Shown here piece after piece: positions 52,169 through 61,885 of a stretch of 64,000 bases of DNA (its first letter is position 1; each line of letters begins with the position of its first letter). This DNA comes from Trichomonas vaginalis G3. Taxonomy: Eukaryota; Parabasalia; Trichomonadida; Trichomonadidae. The position numbers and the translations under genes are program-made. The stretch spans positions 22,909,300-22,973,299 of the forward strand of contig NC_067204.1 in the NCBI RefSeq assembly GCF_026262505.1, written 5' to 3'. The notes under the pieces are model-generated. The model saw nothing but the letters and a program-made list of their open reading frames with translations, was not told the DNA's origin and did no database searches.

Positions 52169-55100
52169 ATGACAAGTACAACTTCAGACCTCTTTGACTT
52201 GATTTCCATTAATCCAAGCTTTACCAGCCCGGAGATCGAAACTATGTATGAGGATTTGAAAAAGGATGTTCAGTTCGCGAAAGTTCTTGATTTTATTACA
52301 TTCCTTATCAAATTCTCTCCATATTACATCATCGACTTACACAATAAGAACTTTGAGCTTAAGCTCTTAGTTCTCCTTGAAGAATCAAAGAATGCCGACT
52401 ATAAGCCTTTGATTGGCCAAATTGTTATGCTTATTGGAGAATTTTCACAGTACATTTCGTCAGAAGATGTTTTGAAAGCATCACTTGGCCTTTTACAGCT
52501 TTCTGAAGACGAATTTGTCGCAAATCTTCACTCGTCAATCGTACTCTCTGTCAATGACACAATCAACATTTGTGCATCCCGTCCCAGAGCATATTTCTCA
52601 TTGACACCAGACGCTCCAACCCTTGAAATTTCGATTAATCCGAAGTCATTGATCCAAAATCACTTTAATATTTCGCAATGGATCTACATTCCTGACGAGA
52701 TTCCTGATCACTTCAAGATTCACTTGTTTACTATTCTCCTTGAAGACAAAGGTGTCATCAAATTTACTATTAACAAGAATGACATCTGCTACGAAGTTTC
52801 AAAGAGCTCAACTATCAACAAGCTTCCTAATGCAAGAATTCAGTCGGGAGTTTGGACCTACATTATGATAGATTTCGAAAGGAACCAAACCAATTACATG
52901 ATTTCTGCAATTCTCAAAGGAAAGCAGACAAAGCAAGTTCCAGTTGAGCTTGATGTATTATCTAGCGGCGTTACAAAGATCCATTTCGCTGGTGCTCATG
53001 ATCTGACACCAAATTGGCCAATGCTTGGCCCTGTTTGCATCAACTCCCCAGTTAACAACGAATATCCTGCATGCATTTACAACTTTGGCCCGAGATTTGA
53101 TATCTCTGACAGCAATGCTTACCAAGTCGTTCCTTCATTTAACTTACAAAATCTCGTTTCGGTTTCGGCCAGCAGCAATGATAAAGTTTCGCTACAGATT
53201 ATCGGCAAAAAACAAAAACAATCAAGATGCTATCTTGATATCTTGATTGAATACTGCGGAGTACAAACTCTCTTACCTCTTTTCTCAATGATCGACAAAT
53301 TCTGCGCTGTCGAAGAGGAAATCCAAAGCTTTATGATTACAATGATCGAAATGATCATGAAAATCCTTCAGACATCGAAGCTTGCACAAGACCAGTTCGT
53401 CAAAGTCTCAGGCTTCTCAGTTATCGCACAGTTCCTTATCAATCAGCGTCATCAAAACTTAACTTACGGATTTTACAAGAAATGCTACGATCTCTACTGC
53501 GCTATCGACGACAAAACGTTCAAGCAGCAGTTACTCGATACATTTATCCTTAACTTTGCTCTTTGGGCCCATGCAACTAATGAACAATTGAAATTAGTTA
53601 CAAGACACTGGGCACGCATTGTTTACGAGGACAACTTTGAAGATGCAATCAAAGTCAAACCATTTGAGACAATTCTCTCCGCAATGAGAACATATTTCTG
53701 GTATACAGAAGAAAAAGGCGAATACACAGAATACGGTGCTAAGAGTGATAATCCACGTGATCCTGAAGTTGCAATCAATGTCATCAGATCCAATTTGACC
53801 AACTTATTATATAATATCGCCATCAAAGATTTCAAAGAACAATATTTGACATGTTTGATCGGCCATTGCGTAACAATCCCAAATTCCCAACAAGTCAACG
53901 ATTTAATTGTTCTCGTGAAGCTTTTGGCGTTGAATGAAGAACAACCATACCAAAAAGTGACAGAACATTTATCAATTTTCCTTTTATTGCATCATTTGTT
54001 GAACAATGCAAACTCCGCCTTAGTGTTCAACTGCCTTGAAGTATTTGCTGCCTTACACGTTACAGAATCCATCAAAGACATCAAAGAGAACATCCATTCC
54101 ACGATTTTGATGGATTTCATTCCTCAAAACTTCTTCAATTACGACAATTTCAGTATGATTGTTCCATTGGTTCTTAAGTACCCTGATTTCGTCAGCCTCA
54201 TGTTCTACATGATCTCCAAGATCGAAGACAAGCAGTGCATCGAGTTAGTCATGGACCATTTAACACCAGATTACAAGTACGGAAAGAAGAAAGAATGGTG
54301 CATCTGGCCAATCATCACTGCTTTGACAAAAAGAGGCGAATACGGTGATTTCATCATGAAATTCATTGCAGAATCAACTGAAACAGAATGGGTGTTTTCT
54401 TTCTCTGCCATTGAAGTTGTCGGAAGAGCATTGAATGTTTCATTTGAAGAGTATCAAGGATTGTACATGAAATACTTGACAAAGAGAATTTTGGATTCTC
54501 CTCTCATGTTCTTCCAAGATCAGCACAAATTCTGGGATCTCGCAATATTCTTCATGTTCTTCAGACCAGAAGATTCAGAATTTGGCATTACAAAGAACAT
54601 TCTCCGAAATTTCGAAGTCAAGAAATCAAAACATGCTTCTGATGTTTCTCACAACCAAAAGATTGATTTAAGTCTTTTCTTGAAGATCAACAAGACACAG
54701 TTGAATTCAACATTCAGCGAAATGAATTCCGACAACTACAAGATGAAGTACAGATATGGATTGAGATTCAGCAAAGATGGAAAATGGCTTGACACAGAAT
54801 TAGGTTTATTATTGTGCAAACAAGCATGCAGAACTAAATGCGAAACATTCCATAACACGAGCTGCATCTTCGCTGCTTTCAGTTTAGCAGCGAAACCACA
54901 GGAATCTTATGAAGCAATTTCTACTTTGATAAACATAAAAGTTGCACAAGAAAGTTATCTCAACTTAATACAACACAGAGATAAGAGATACTTCGGAAAA
55001 CAAATCCACACAGATTGCATTGAACAGTTGTTGACACAGATCCAAGAATACAATGATGAATTGATGAAGAACTCTAAAGTTGTCACTGCAAAACTCGTCA

Positions 55101-57370
55101 GATTCAACGAAAGAGTTGTTGAGAAAATGGATATGATTTTCCAGATGTCAGATACAGAAACGAACTCTTCAAACTTCAAGGACAAATTGAACTACTCATC
55201 ACACATCGCCAAAGTCAAAGAGACATTCCAGAAGAAAGCAAACAGACTCCTTAAGTTATCAACATCAAAAGGAGCTCCTTGGGAATCAATGTCAGATAAA
55301 AGTGATGCTGATAAATTCCTTTACATCACAAGAACAAATGGAACTAATTATATTCCAATGGAAGCAATCATGATCAAAGATCTCGTGAAAGATGGCGATT
55401 TACCAATTAAAATCGTTCCTCCAACAGAAGATACAGAAAGATGCGACATCAGTGAACCAATCACAGATGCAATGGAACAATTCATGAAAGAAAAAACAGA
55501 AGAATACCAGAACAAAACTAATTTGGTTATTCCGAAATTCGAACGTCCTGATATAAACCAAAACTTCGCTCTTCCTGGAAAAATTTACCATGTTTCTGAT
55601 TTACAACAAGACATCGTTTTCTCTGTTTTGAATGAAAGTTTCGAGATCAGATTCTGCTACAACAACTTAGTCCTTACTTTCGATTCCTCAAACACAAAGA
55701 AAGTGATGTTCAGAGAAATCGACGGTTTGCCATGCGGTTTGGAAGTTTACACAACATTAGGACAGAGTTATTTAGTTATTTTAGAGGATTTCAACTCTTT
55801 AACTGTTTTGAATTCGATCGCACAGTTGAAAGGTTTCGAAAACATCGAAGTAATGACGAAACAACCTTTCGAATACGTTGTTACATCAAAGATAACCGAA
55901 AAGTGGCTTAATTATGAGATCACTTCACTTGAATATCTATTAGCATTAAATGACATTGCTGGCAGATCATTCAACAAGTTATCTCTTTATCCTGTGATGC
56001 CAAACGTCAATTCCAACGTTACACAGCATTACAATGTCAGAAGTGTTTTAGATTTGCTCGGAACAGTTGAACCATACAAGACACTTCTCAGGAATTTAGG
56101 AAAAGGAAAACTTGACAAGAATTTAGTTTCTGACATTTCGACGATCAAGACATTTTATCCACCAGAGTATTTTGCTTCTCCTTACTGTCTTTCATCCGAT
56201 GTCAAACTTCCAACAGAGAACATCTTCGAGTTCATCAGATCTAACATCGAAAAACTCGAATCAGATGACAACATGGTCATTGCTTTCATCGATAAAGTTT
56301 TCGGTATCGGATCGAGTTACAAGAGGATGGAAGATTTCGATGAAGGATTCGTTAAAGATCCATTCAGAAGAGTCAACTACGAAGTTGAATTGAATTTCAT
56401 CAGAACACAACCAATCAAACTCTTCTACAAAGAACATCCAAAGAGAAAACAATTCGAAGTTAAACATCCTGCAGCTATGGATTGCCAGTTCAAAGACTTG
56501 AAATCTATCAAGATCATTCCAGAACAAAAGGCACAAGGATGCATGGCAAGTTACGTTGTTTTCGAACCGAACACGCCAATCTACAGATTGTCTGTCAACT
56601 TGAACCAAGAAGGAAGTACTTCTCTCTTCAAGAAAGAGACAAATACAAAAGTCGAAGTTGGACATATCCAAAGAAACTGCATCTCCGATGTTTCCAAAGG
56701 AAAAATCGCAATTGGAAACAAGAGCGGAGAACTGTTTATGGTTTATGGACAAGATGGATTCGATGTTTGCGGATCTTATTTCAGTTCACCAATAAAGAAA
56801 CTTGTAGCAGGTACAGAGCAAATGGCAAGTGTTCATGATACAAACACAATCAATGTTTGGTCTGCAAGGAATCCTTACCAACACTTGTATTTGCTTCCAT
56901 CTTTCAGAGGAAGAGTTTATGATTTGGCTGTTGATTCAGACAGTTCTCTTTTAGTTGTTGCATATCAAGATAAGTCTATTGCAATCTTCTCATTGAGTTT
57001 GGGAGAAATGATACACGAAATAGAGTTAGATTTCGTTGCCCAACACATTTGCATTTGCGGAAACTCATCATTGATTTATGTTTCAAATGGAAAGAAGTTG
57101 ATTGCATTCACATCTAATGGAATCAAAGTTTGTGAAAGAGAATTCACATCATATATCACATGGATTGGCGGAACAAAGAACAAAGTCTCTATTTTGACAG
57201 AGGCAAATGAACTCTATATCTTAGATTACATCAATCTGAAAGGTAAAGGAAGAGAAGTTCTCTGCAGTCCAAAGGCAAAAGTTGTCGAAATAGAATTCTC
57301 AGGAATGCCAAATGTTACTTCATTCTACACTGAAACAGGCCAAATTGTTGTTGCAAGCTTCAAATTATAA
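52169..57370 (+). CDS. BEACH-WD40 protein with PH-BEACH and ConA-like domain
   Basis: This is a 1,733-residue protein with the layout of the neurobeachin/LYST/ALFY class. Helical N-terminal repeats lead to a concanavalin-A-like segment (about 165-290; FNISQWIYIPDEIPDHFKIH, WTYIMIDFE). An armadillo-type middle runs to about residue 1050, followed by a PH-BEACH domain (about 1120-1240), BEACH (about 1245-1430; EITSLEYLLALNDIAGRSFN, LSLYPVMPNV, FYPPEYFASPY, VKLPTENIFEFIRSNIEKLE) and WD40 repeats (about 1440-1733). Relatives act in vesicle trafficking, lysosome size and autophagy. The BEACH part is shorter than the usual ~280 residues; the central GSHYSS-type block appears missing. Trichomonads carry many BEACH proteins. 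The frame is intact. Confidence 0.88.
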   Translation: MTSTTSDLFDLISINPSFTSPEIETMYEDLKKDVQFAKVLDFITFLIKFSPYYIIDLHNKNFELKLLVLLEESKNADYKPLIGQIVMLIGEFSQYISSEDVLKASLGLLQLSEDEFVANLHSSIVLSVNDTINICASRPRAYFSLTPDAPTLEISINPKSLIQNHFNISQWIYIPDEIPDHFKIHLFTILLEDKGVIKFTINKNDICYEVSKSSTINKLPNARIQSGVWTYIMIDFERNQTNYMISAILKGKQTKQVPVELDVLSSGVTKIHFAGAHDLTPNWPMLGPVCINSPVNNEYPACIYNFGPRFDISDSNAYQVVPSFNLQNLVSVSASSNDKVSLQIIGKKQKQSRCYLDILIEYCGVQTLLPLFSMIDKFCAVEEEIQSFMITMIEMIMKILQTSKLAQDQFVKVSGFSVIAQFLINQRHQNLTYGFYKKCYDLYCAIDDKTFKQQLLDTFILNFALWAHATNEQLKLVTRHWARIVYEDNFEDAIKVKPFETILSAMRTYFWYTEEKGEYTEYGAKSDNPRDPEVAINVIRSNLTNLLYNIAIKDFKEQYLTCLIGHCVTIPNSQQVNDLIVLVKLLALNEEQPYQKVTEHLSIFLLLHHLLNNANSALVFNCLEVFAALHVTESIKDIKENIHSTILMDFIPQNFFNYDNFSMIVPLVLKYPDFVSLMFYMISKIEDKQCIELVMDHLTPDYKYGKKKEWCIWPIITALTKRGEYGDFIMKFIAESTETEWVFSFSAIEVVGRALNVSFEEYQGLYMKYLTKRILDSPLMFFQDQHKFWDLAIFFMFFRPEDSEFGITKNILRNFEVKKSKHASDVSHNQKIDLSLFLKINKTQLNSTFSEMNSDNYKMKYRYGLRFSKDGKWLDTELGLLLCKQACRTKCETFHNTSCIFAAFSLAAKPQESYEAISTLINIKVAQESYLNLIQHRDKRYFGKQIHTDCIEQLLTQIQEYNDELMKNSKVVTAKLVRFNERVVEKMDMIFQMSDTETNSSNFKDKLNYSSHIAKVKETFQKKANRLLKLSTSKGAPWESMSDKSDADKFLYITRTNGTNYIPMEAIMIKDLVKDGDLPIKIVPPTEDTERCDISEPITDAMEQFMKEKTEEYQNKTNLVIPKFERPDINQNFALPGKIYHVSDLQQDIVFSVLNESFEIRFCYNNLVLTFDSSNTKKVMFREIDGLPCGLEVYTTLGQSYLVILEDFNSLTVLNSIAQLKGFENIEVMTKQPFEYVVTSKITEKWLNYEITSLEYLLALNDIAGRSFNKLSLYPVMPNVNSNVTQHYNVRSVLDLLGTVEPYKTLLRNLGKGKLDKNLVSDISTIKTFYPPEYFASPYCLSSDVKLPTENIFEFIRSNIEKLESDDNMVIAFIDKVFGIGSSYKRMEDFDEGFVKDPFRRVNYEVELNFIRTQPIKLFYKEHPKRKQFEVKHPAAMDCQFKDLKSIKIIPEQKAQGCMASYVVFEPNTPIYRLSVNLNQEGSTSLFKKETNTKVEVGHIQRNCISDVSKGKIAIGNKSGELFMVYGQDGFDVCGSYFSSPIKKLVAGTEQMASVHDTNTINVWSARNPYQHLYLLPSFRGRVYDLAVDSDSSLLVVAYQDKSIAIFSLSLGEMIHEIELDFVAQHICICGNSSLIYVSNGKKLIAFTSNGIKVCEREFTSYITWIGGTKNKVSILTEANELYILDYINLKGKGREVLCSPKAKVVEIEFSGMPNVTSFYTETGQIVVASFKL

Positions 57371-57473
57371 TTTATTTATTTTTATTTTTTATTCTCGATA
57401 TTTCATTTTTTTACGTGATTTTAATAAAAAAGGAATTTTAAAAATTGATTTTCAATAATTTCTGTTGTTTAAA

Positions 57474-57600
57474 TAAGGTTGCACTTACGCCCCTATGACA
57501 TGGTCTTCAATTCAGATGTTTAAGGTTAATTTTCAATAACTCTTCATGCCAGTTGTCAAAAATTTGAATTAAAGTCAGATGGGCGTAAGTGCAGCCTTAA
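57474..57600. mobile_element. 127-bp MITE
   Basis: The ends are TAAGGTTGCACTTACGCCC and the inverse GGGCGTAAGTGCAGCCTTA, 19 bases with one mismatch. There is no coding capacity. A TAA/TTAA duplication at the borders is possible but cannot be separated from the ends. The right 36 bases also occur, inverted, at 21,968-22,008 beside the dispersed repeat. Confidence 0.75.
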
Positions 57601-58150
57601 AGAGATCTATCAAAGATCATTAATTAAACTACAATATATACTACAAAGATTGTAATCGATACATACAGGGTGTCCCACTTGGTGTTTAGCATCTGAATTT
57701 CTATTCAAGCTCGAGTCAATTTGAAAAGATATATAATATCGCGCAAAACTAATTAGCTTATCATATTATAATCAAAATCTTTCTACAATCAAAAACAAAA
57801 ATATTCACACTTTATATGCAATATTAAACGATCCATTATCAGTGAATTTATCATCACAATGAGTTAACTCTGTCCTGAATTTTAATTATTATATTCATTT
57901 CTCATAATCAGAACATATTTGATACTAATAGAAAAGACAAAGTGATTCATTGATATTTTTCTTAGATTATATTTTTCGCAATCTATTTGAGATATCCATA
58001 ATTATTGTTTATTTCAGATAAAAGACATTTATGAGAGAATTATGGCATAGTAGAATGCGTACTTAAATTTATAACAAACACATTGATCTTTACATATTGA
58101 GCAATCAAGAAAAGGGAGAAAATGGACAATCGAACTTGTTATTTCAGGAT
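57601..58150. other. Intergenic stretch, no gene seen
   Basis: About 550 AT-rich bases between the MITE and the BspA-like gene. No frames or repeats of interest. Confidence 0.4.
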
Positions 58151-58744
58151 CTATGATAATATATTAAAAGTTGATTGATTTTTGTTCAAAACAAGGATAC
58201 TTTGAATAGCTGTCATACGGTACATTTGGTATCCTATTACCTTAACGCTTGAAGGGATAATTATGAAGGTAATTTTAGAACTTGTTGAAAAAGCACCGTT
58301 AGCGAGTTTCTCAACGAAATTTGGCACAATAACTTCAGTTTCTCCATGATTTCCTGGCCAAAATATTAGAGTTTTCTTATCTCTTGAATACAAAACACCA
58401 TTAATATCACAGAAATAACGATTTTCGGGATTAACAAAGATATTTTTCATAGGAATTTCATCATCGAATGGATTTGTCAACAAATTTTGTGCATTTTTTG
58501 GTATGGTGAATATATCTACCAATGTTCCAAATAATAAAGTGTCATTTATGGTTGTTAAGCTGTCATCGAAAACTAATTTTGTTAATTTAGGATAATTTAT
58601 AAAACTTTGCATATGAGTTGAAGAGTATCCCTTAATATATAATTCTACAGCATCGGGATATCGATTCAAGATAGGGACCATCCCAGATCCAATCACAATG
58701 TAGGATTTTTCTTTGCTACCCGGCTGAAAGATTGGTTCAGTCAT
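58151..58744 (-). CDS. BspA-like leucine-rich-repeat protein, short (197 aa)
   Basis: The protein shows the Treponema-type LRR (LRR_5) pattern of trichomonad BspA-like proteins: FINYPKLTKLVFDDSLTTIN, DIFTIPKNAQ, ITFIIIPSSVKVIGYQ, and the separate FCDINGVLYSRDKKTLIFWP block (the INGVLYS..K.TLI motif is characteristic). Full family members have many more repeats and often a C-terminal membrane span; none is seen here and no signal peptide is visible. It is either a small intracellular member or the remnant of a longer gene. Members in T. vaginalis are surface adhesion candidates. The ATG at 58,744 gives MTEPIFQPGSKEK. Confidence 0.75.
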   Translation of the reverse strand: MTEPIFQPGSKEKSYIVIGSGMVPILNRYPDAVELYIKGYSSTHMQSFINYPKLTKLVFDDSLTTINDTLLFGTLVDIFTIPKNAQNLLTNPFDDEIPMKNIFVNPENRYFCDINGVLYSRDKKTLIFWPGNHGETEVIVPNFVEKLANGAFSTSSKITFIIIPSSVKVIGYQMYRMTAIQSILVLNKNQSTFNILS

Positions 58745-58962
58745 AACTCTGCTGTACTTATTTTAATTATTAATTACCCTTTGGCCTTTCGCGATCAAAG
58801 TATACAAAAAGAGAAAAAAAATTGTAAAAAAAGGCTGACTTTTTTGAATATTAACTCAATTTTTAACTCTTGTGCATCGTTGTCATAAACCGTTCAAAAT
58901 AGAATGAAAATTGTTATTACTCTAAATTGACAAGACCTTAATTTTGAAGTTTTAGTATTAAT

Positions 58963-59060
58963 TGGCACTAAACACATTCTTTCTCATAGGTGTATGATAA
59001 TATAATTTTAGATTAATTAACTTGGGCACTAAACACATTCTTTCTCATAGGTGTATGATA
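58963..59060 (+). repeat. 36-base direct repeat, two copies
   Basis: The word beginning GGCACTAAACACATTCTTTC and ending GGTGTATGATA occurs near 58,963-58,999 and again near 59,024-59,060. Nothing else is recognisable in the roughly 400 bases between the BspA-like gene and the poly-A run. Confidence 0.85.
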
Positions 59061-59105
59061 GTCAAATGGATTCAAAGAGCTCAATGATATCTATGCATAT
59101 TAAAG

Positions 59106-59140
<35 letters not shown>
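59106..59140 (+). repeat. Run of 35 adenines at the element border
   Basis: A pure A tract of 35 bases directly precedes GGGTAGTGGGGCTTCC, the first distinctive sequence of the Maverick-type element. It is by far the longest homopolymer in the window. It may be a slippage-prone border or an assembly artefact; it is not a terminator or poly-A signal as such. Confidence 0.8.
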
Positions 59141-59143
<3 letters not shown>

Positions 59144-59431
59144 TAGTGGGGCTTCCAGGCACTTCGTGCCCTCTAGCCCCGAAGATGTTTAGTATAAATG
59201 AAGTTCTTATATACGGGTCTTCCAGGAGCTTTTCACAAATTATATATGTTTTCATGTTTTGTCAAGACTTCTTCGTAAAATCAGACAAAAATAATGTTTA
59301 GGGTAGAAGGTTAGATATAACCTCTTTTCTAACCTCTTTTCTACCCTCTTGAATTTTCAAGACTTCTTCGTACATGTTTTGTCACTTTTCTGTCACTTTT
59401 CAGGAAAAAACATTTTTATTATATATATAAA

Positions 59432-60266
59432 ATGAATTTTACAAAACCACCGTTACCCTTCTTTGGAAATAAGAGTAGATGTAAAGATATTCTATTGAGA
59501 GAACTTAAGAAACTACCGAATGGTCTAACATTTGTAGACTTGTTCGGTGGAAGTTTCTATATATCTCATTTGTGCCATACAATATTTCCTGACTCAAAGA
59601 TTATATGCAATGACTTCGACAACTATATGAACCGTCTCAAACATATACCAGACACAAACAAAATATTGAAAGAGTTAAAAGAAAAGATACCTATAGGTAA
59701 GATGGAACGTATACCATTAGATAAGAAAAATACTGTCAGAGAGGTTTTGAAAAAAGGCAGAGTATATTGACTGGGATAGTATATCTGCTAGACTATTATA
59801 TAGTGGTGCTATAAGAGTTCATGACATTGAAACACTTATGTCAAAAGTTTTATATCTTAACTATACAAATGTTTTCAAAGAGAACATAGAAAAATATATT
59901 GAGGGTATAGAGTTTGTGAGATGTCATTGGACAGATTTGTATGAAAAATATAAAGACAAGGAAAATGTTTTCTTTATAGTGGACCCGCCGTTCTATAACA
60001 CATGGGATTTTCAATACCAAGTAGACTGGACTTTGAGAGACTCTTTAGAAACTTTAGACGTTTTACATAACCATCCATGCTTTTACTTTACATCCGATAA
60101 AAGTGGTTTGGAAAGTGTCATGAGATGGTTAGAGGACATACATGACTATGAGTTTAGATATGACAAGATAGAATATGAGAGAGGTCCTATAAACTGGAGA
60201 AAGTGTCATAACAAAGAAATTTTATTGGTAAGTAAATGTGGTTTGAAATCGGACTACTTGTTTTAG
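59432..60266 (+). pseudogene. Maverick part: D12-class DNA adenine methyltransferase
   Basis: Part of the Maverick element. The beginning (PLPFFGNKSR, FVDLFGGSFYISHL) fits the S-adenosylmethionine-binding region, and DPPFYN fits the catalytic DPPY-type motif of Dam/D12 N6-adenine methyltransferases. N6-adenine methylation has been reported as abundant in trichomonads, and their Mavericks carry methyltransferase genes. In this copy the part looks broken, with about one break. Confidence 0.75.
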
Positions 60267-60390
60267 GTTTTTTCCATTGTGTCATTTACTTATTTGACGT
60301 GGCAGAAAGATATAGAGAATATGAAGATGAACCAATGTCTGCAAATGTTCAGCATATGTACTCGTAAGAGATATTTTTATCTAATATTAA

Positions 60391-60753
60391 ATGGACGCAC
60401 AGAACTTAGCGAATGCACAGCAACCTGGACAACCAAACCCAGAGAATATTCCAAATGAAGTTAGAATACAAACTGCAATGGCAAACTATGGTCAAGTGCC
60501 AACAGATGTACAAATGCAAACTGCCATGTCAAATGACGCTGCGTTAGGTTTGCCACCATGGTATGCAAATATGAGATGGAAAGAGTTTTATACAAACCCT
60601 GAAGTGGGATATAAACAACTTTATGCAGATGACGCGAACACAGGAGTTGACCCAGAATATGTTTTCTACCAGAGGAGAAACAGAATGTATGAGCTCCAGT
60701 TAAAGAATGCTATGGAACTCAACAGGAAACGCAAAAGACTAGGCGGACATTAG
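60391..60753 (+). CDS. Maverick part: unknown 120-aa protein
   Basis: The protein begins with a Gln/Asn/Pro-rich segment (NLANAQQPGQPNPENIPNEV) containing two similar units (IQTAMANYG, MQTAMSNDA). It continues with PPWYANMRWKEFYTNPEVGY and ends in a basic helix (NRKRKRLGGH). I do not recognise the family. It lies between the methyltransferase part and the next small gene in the same direction, 18 bases before it. Confidence 0.6.
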   Translation: MDAQNLANAQQPGQPNPENIPNEVRIQTAMANYGQVPTDVQMQTAMSNDAALGLPPWYANMRWKEFYTNPEVGYKQLYADDANTGVDPEYVFYQRRNRMYELQLKNAMELNRKRKRLGGH

Positions 60754-60771
60754 ATTTTTACATATAGTAAA

Positions 60772-61014
60772 ATGGGTTTCTTCAGTAGTATTGGAAACTT
60801 CTTTCGAAATGTTGGAAGAGGTATATGGAATGGAATAAAAACCGTAGGAAGAGGAATTTGGAACGGTGTCAAAAATATTGGTAAAAGAGTAGGTCAGTTT
60901 GTTGGTATTATACCTAAAGACCCTGAACCAGAAGAACAAGCTCCTGTTATACAACAGCCTGAACCTGCACCACAGTCTAGTTGGCAACCAAATCCAACAC
61001 CTCAACCGTATTAA
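60772..61014 (+). CDS. Maverick part: 80-aa amphipathic protein
   Basis: The first 45 residues are rich in Gly, Phe, Trp, Lys and Arg with a repeated GRGIWNG(I/V)K motif, giving an amphipathic basic helix. The tail is Pro/Gln-rich. This character is seen in small membrane-active virion proteins of related elements, but homology cannot be established by eye. It is only a few bases from the 3' end of the convergent gene at 61,019. Confidence 0.6.
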   Translation: MGFFSSIGNFFRNVGRGIWNGIKTVGRGIWNGVKNIGKRVGQFVGIIPKDPEPEEQAPVIQQPEPAPQSSWQPNPTPQPY

Positions 61015-61018
61015 AAAA

Positions 61019-61867
61019 TTATATTTTTACCGTTCGATAGTAGTTGTATATGAAACTAAGTTCTAAGTAAAACGCATGGTATAATGGAATTATTCTTTTT
61101 CTTCCATCTGTAGTAAACCATACTTGAAAGTCTGAAATACTTCCACTTGGTGGTTCGTATAACTTTGTAGGTTTTTCGTAAAAGTCATTTGCCAAGCATA
61201 AGAAAGAGTTTTGGGCGCCAGAAAATGAAGCATGAACAATAATAGCAGCTGGGTCGAAAACATCTTTAAATAAATATGGTTCATCTCTTGCATATCGACT
61301 GTAAATATTTGCTAAAGGAAGTTCGACTTTCTGATTTAACATTCTTTGCAAATAATACCATGACATTGCAGTGAATTCTGTATATATTTGTTCGTCTTTC
61401 TTTGGATTGTCTTCGTAGATTTGAAATGACACTTGTGAATTTTGTTTGTCATATACAATTCTCACATAAAGTGTGCTCTCGGTATTTGCATATTCATCAG
61501 CATATTTTGCATAACATGAATTTATTTTATCTTCTATATTTTTTAACGCAGTCTGTAGAGAAGATGAAAGGTCAACTTGTATTAGCTCAATTTCTTCCCA
61601 CATTTTTCGTTTCCCTTCAGATATATAATCTATATGAAACCTTACAATAAATGGAAAACTTTTATCTTCTACAGACACAAACTTCATTCTACGAAAGCCA
61701 ATAGCTTTTGTGACAGATGGGTCTCTTAGCCATCTTAATGGGTAGTCAAAACGATAGCCTTCATGCTTTACGGTCTCTGTCTCAAACTTTTGACCGACAT
61801 TAGTAAAAAGTTCATCTAATGGTTTAGTTGTAGCAACTCTTGAATTTTCTTTTTCTATTGAAAGCAT
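61019..61867 (-). CDS. Maverick part: unknown 282-aa protein
   Basis: A mostly beta-predicted, aromatic-rich protein (FRRMKFVSVEDKSFPFIVRF, PLYHAFYLELSFIYNYY) without signal or membrane segments. No family was recognised. Position beside the fibre gene and its size would allow a structural role, but that is only inference. It is divergent from the fibre gene with 18 bases between the two start codons. Confidence 0.65.
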   Translation of the reverse strand: MLSIEKENSRVATTKPLDELFTNVGQKFETETVKHEGYRFDYPLRWLRDPSVTKAIGFRRMKFVSVEDKSFPFIVRFHIDYISEGKRKMWEEIELIQVDLSSSLQTALKNIEDKINSCYAKYADEYANTESTLYVRIVYDKQNSQVSFQIYEDNPKKDEQIYTEFTAMSWYYLQRMLNQKVELPLANIYSRYARDEPYLFKDVFDPAAIIVHASFSGAQNSFLCLANDFYEKPTKLYEPPSGSISDFQVWFTTDGRKRIIPLYHAFYLELSFIYNYYRTVKI

Positions 61868-61885
61868 ATTTTATCTAGAATAAAA

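Noticed and set aside
59141-59180. Hairpin at the element border as a tRNA or terminator
   Set aside because: Only two short stems with a small loop, no cloverleaf or A/B boxes; it fits terminal-repeat structure better.
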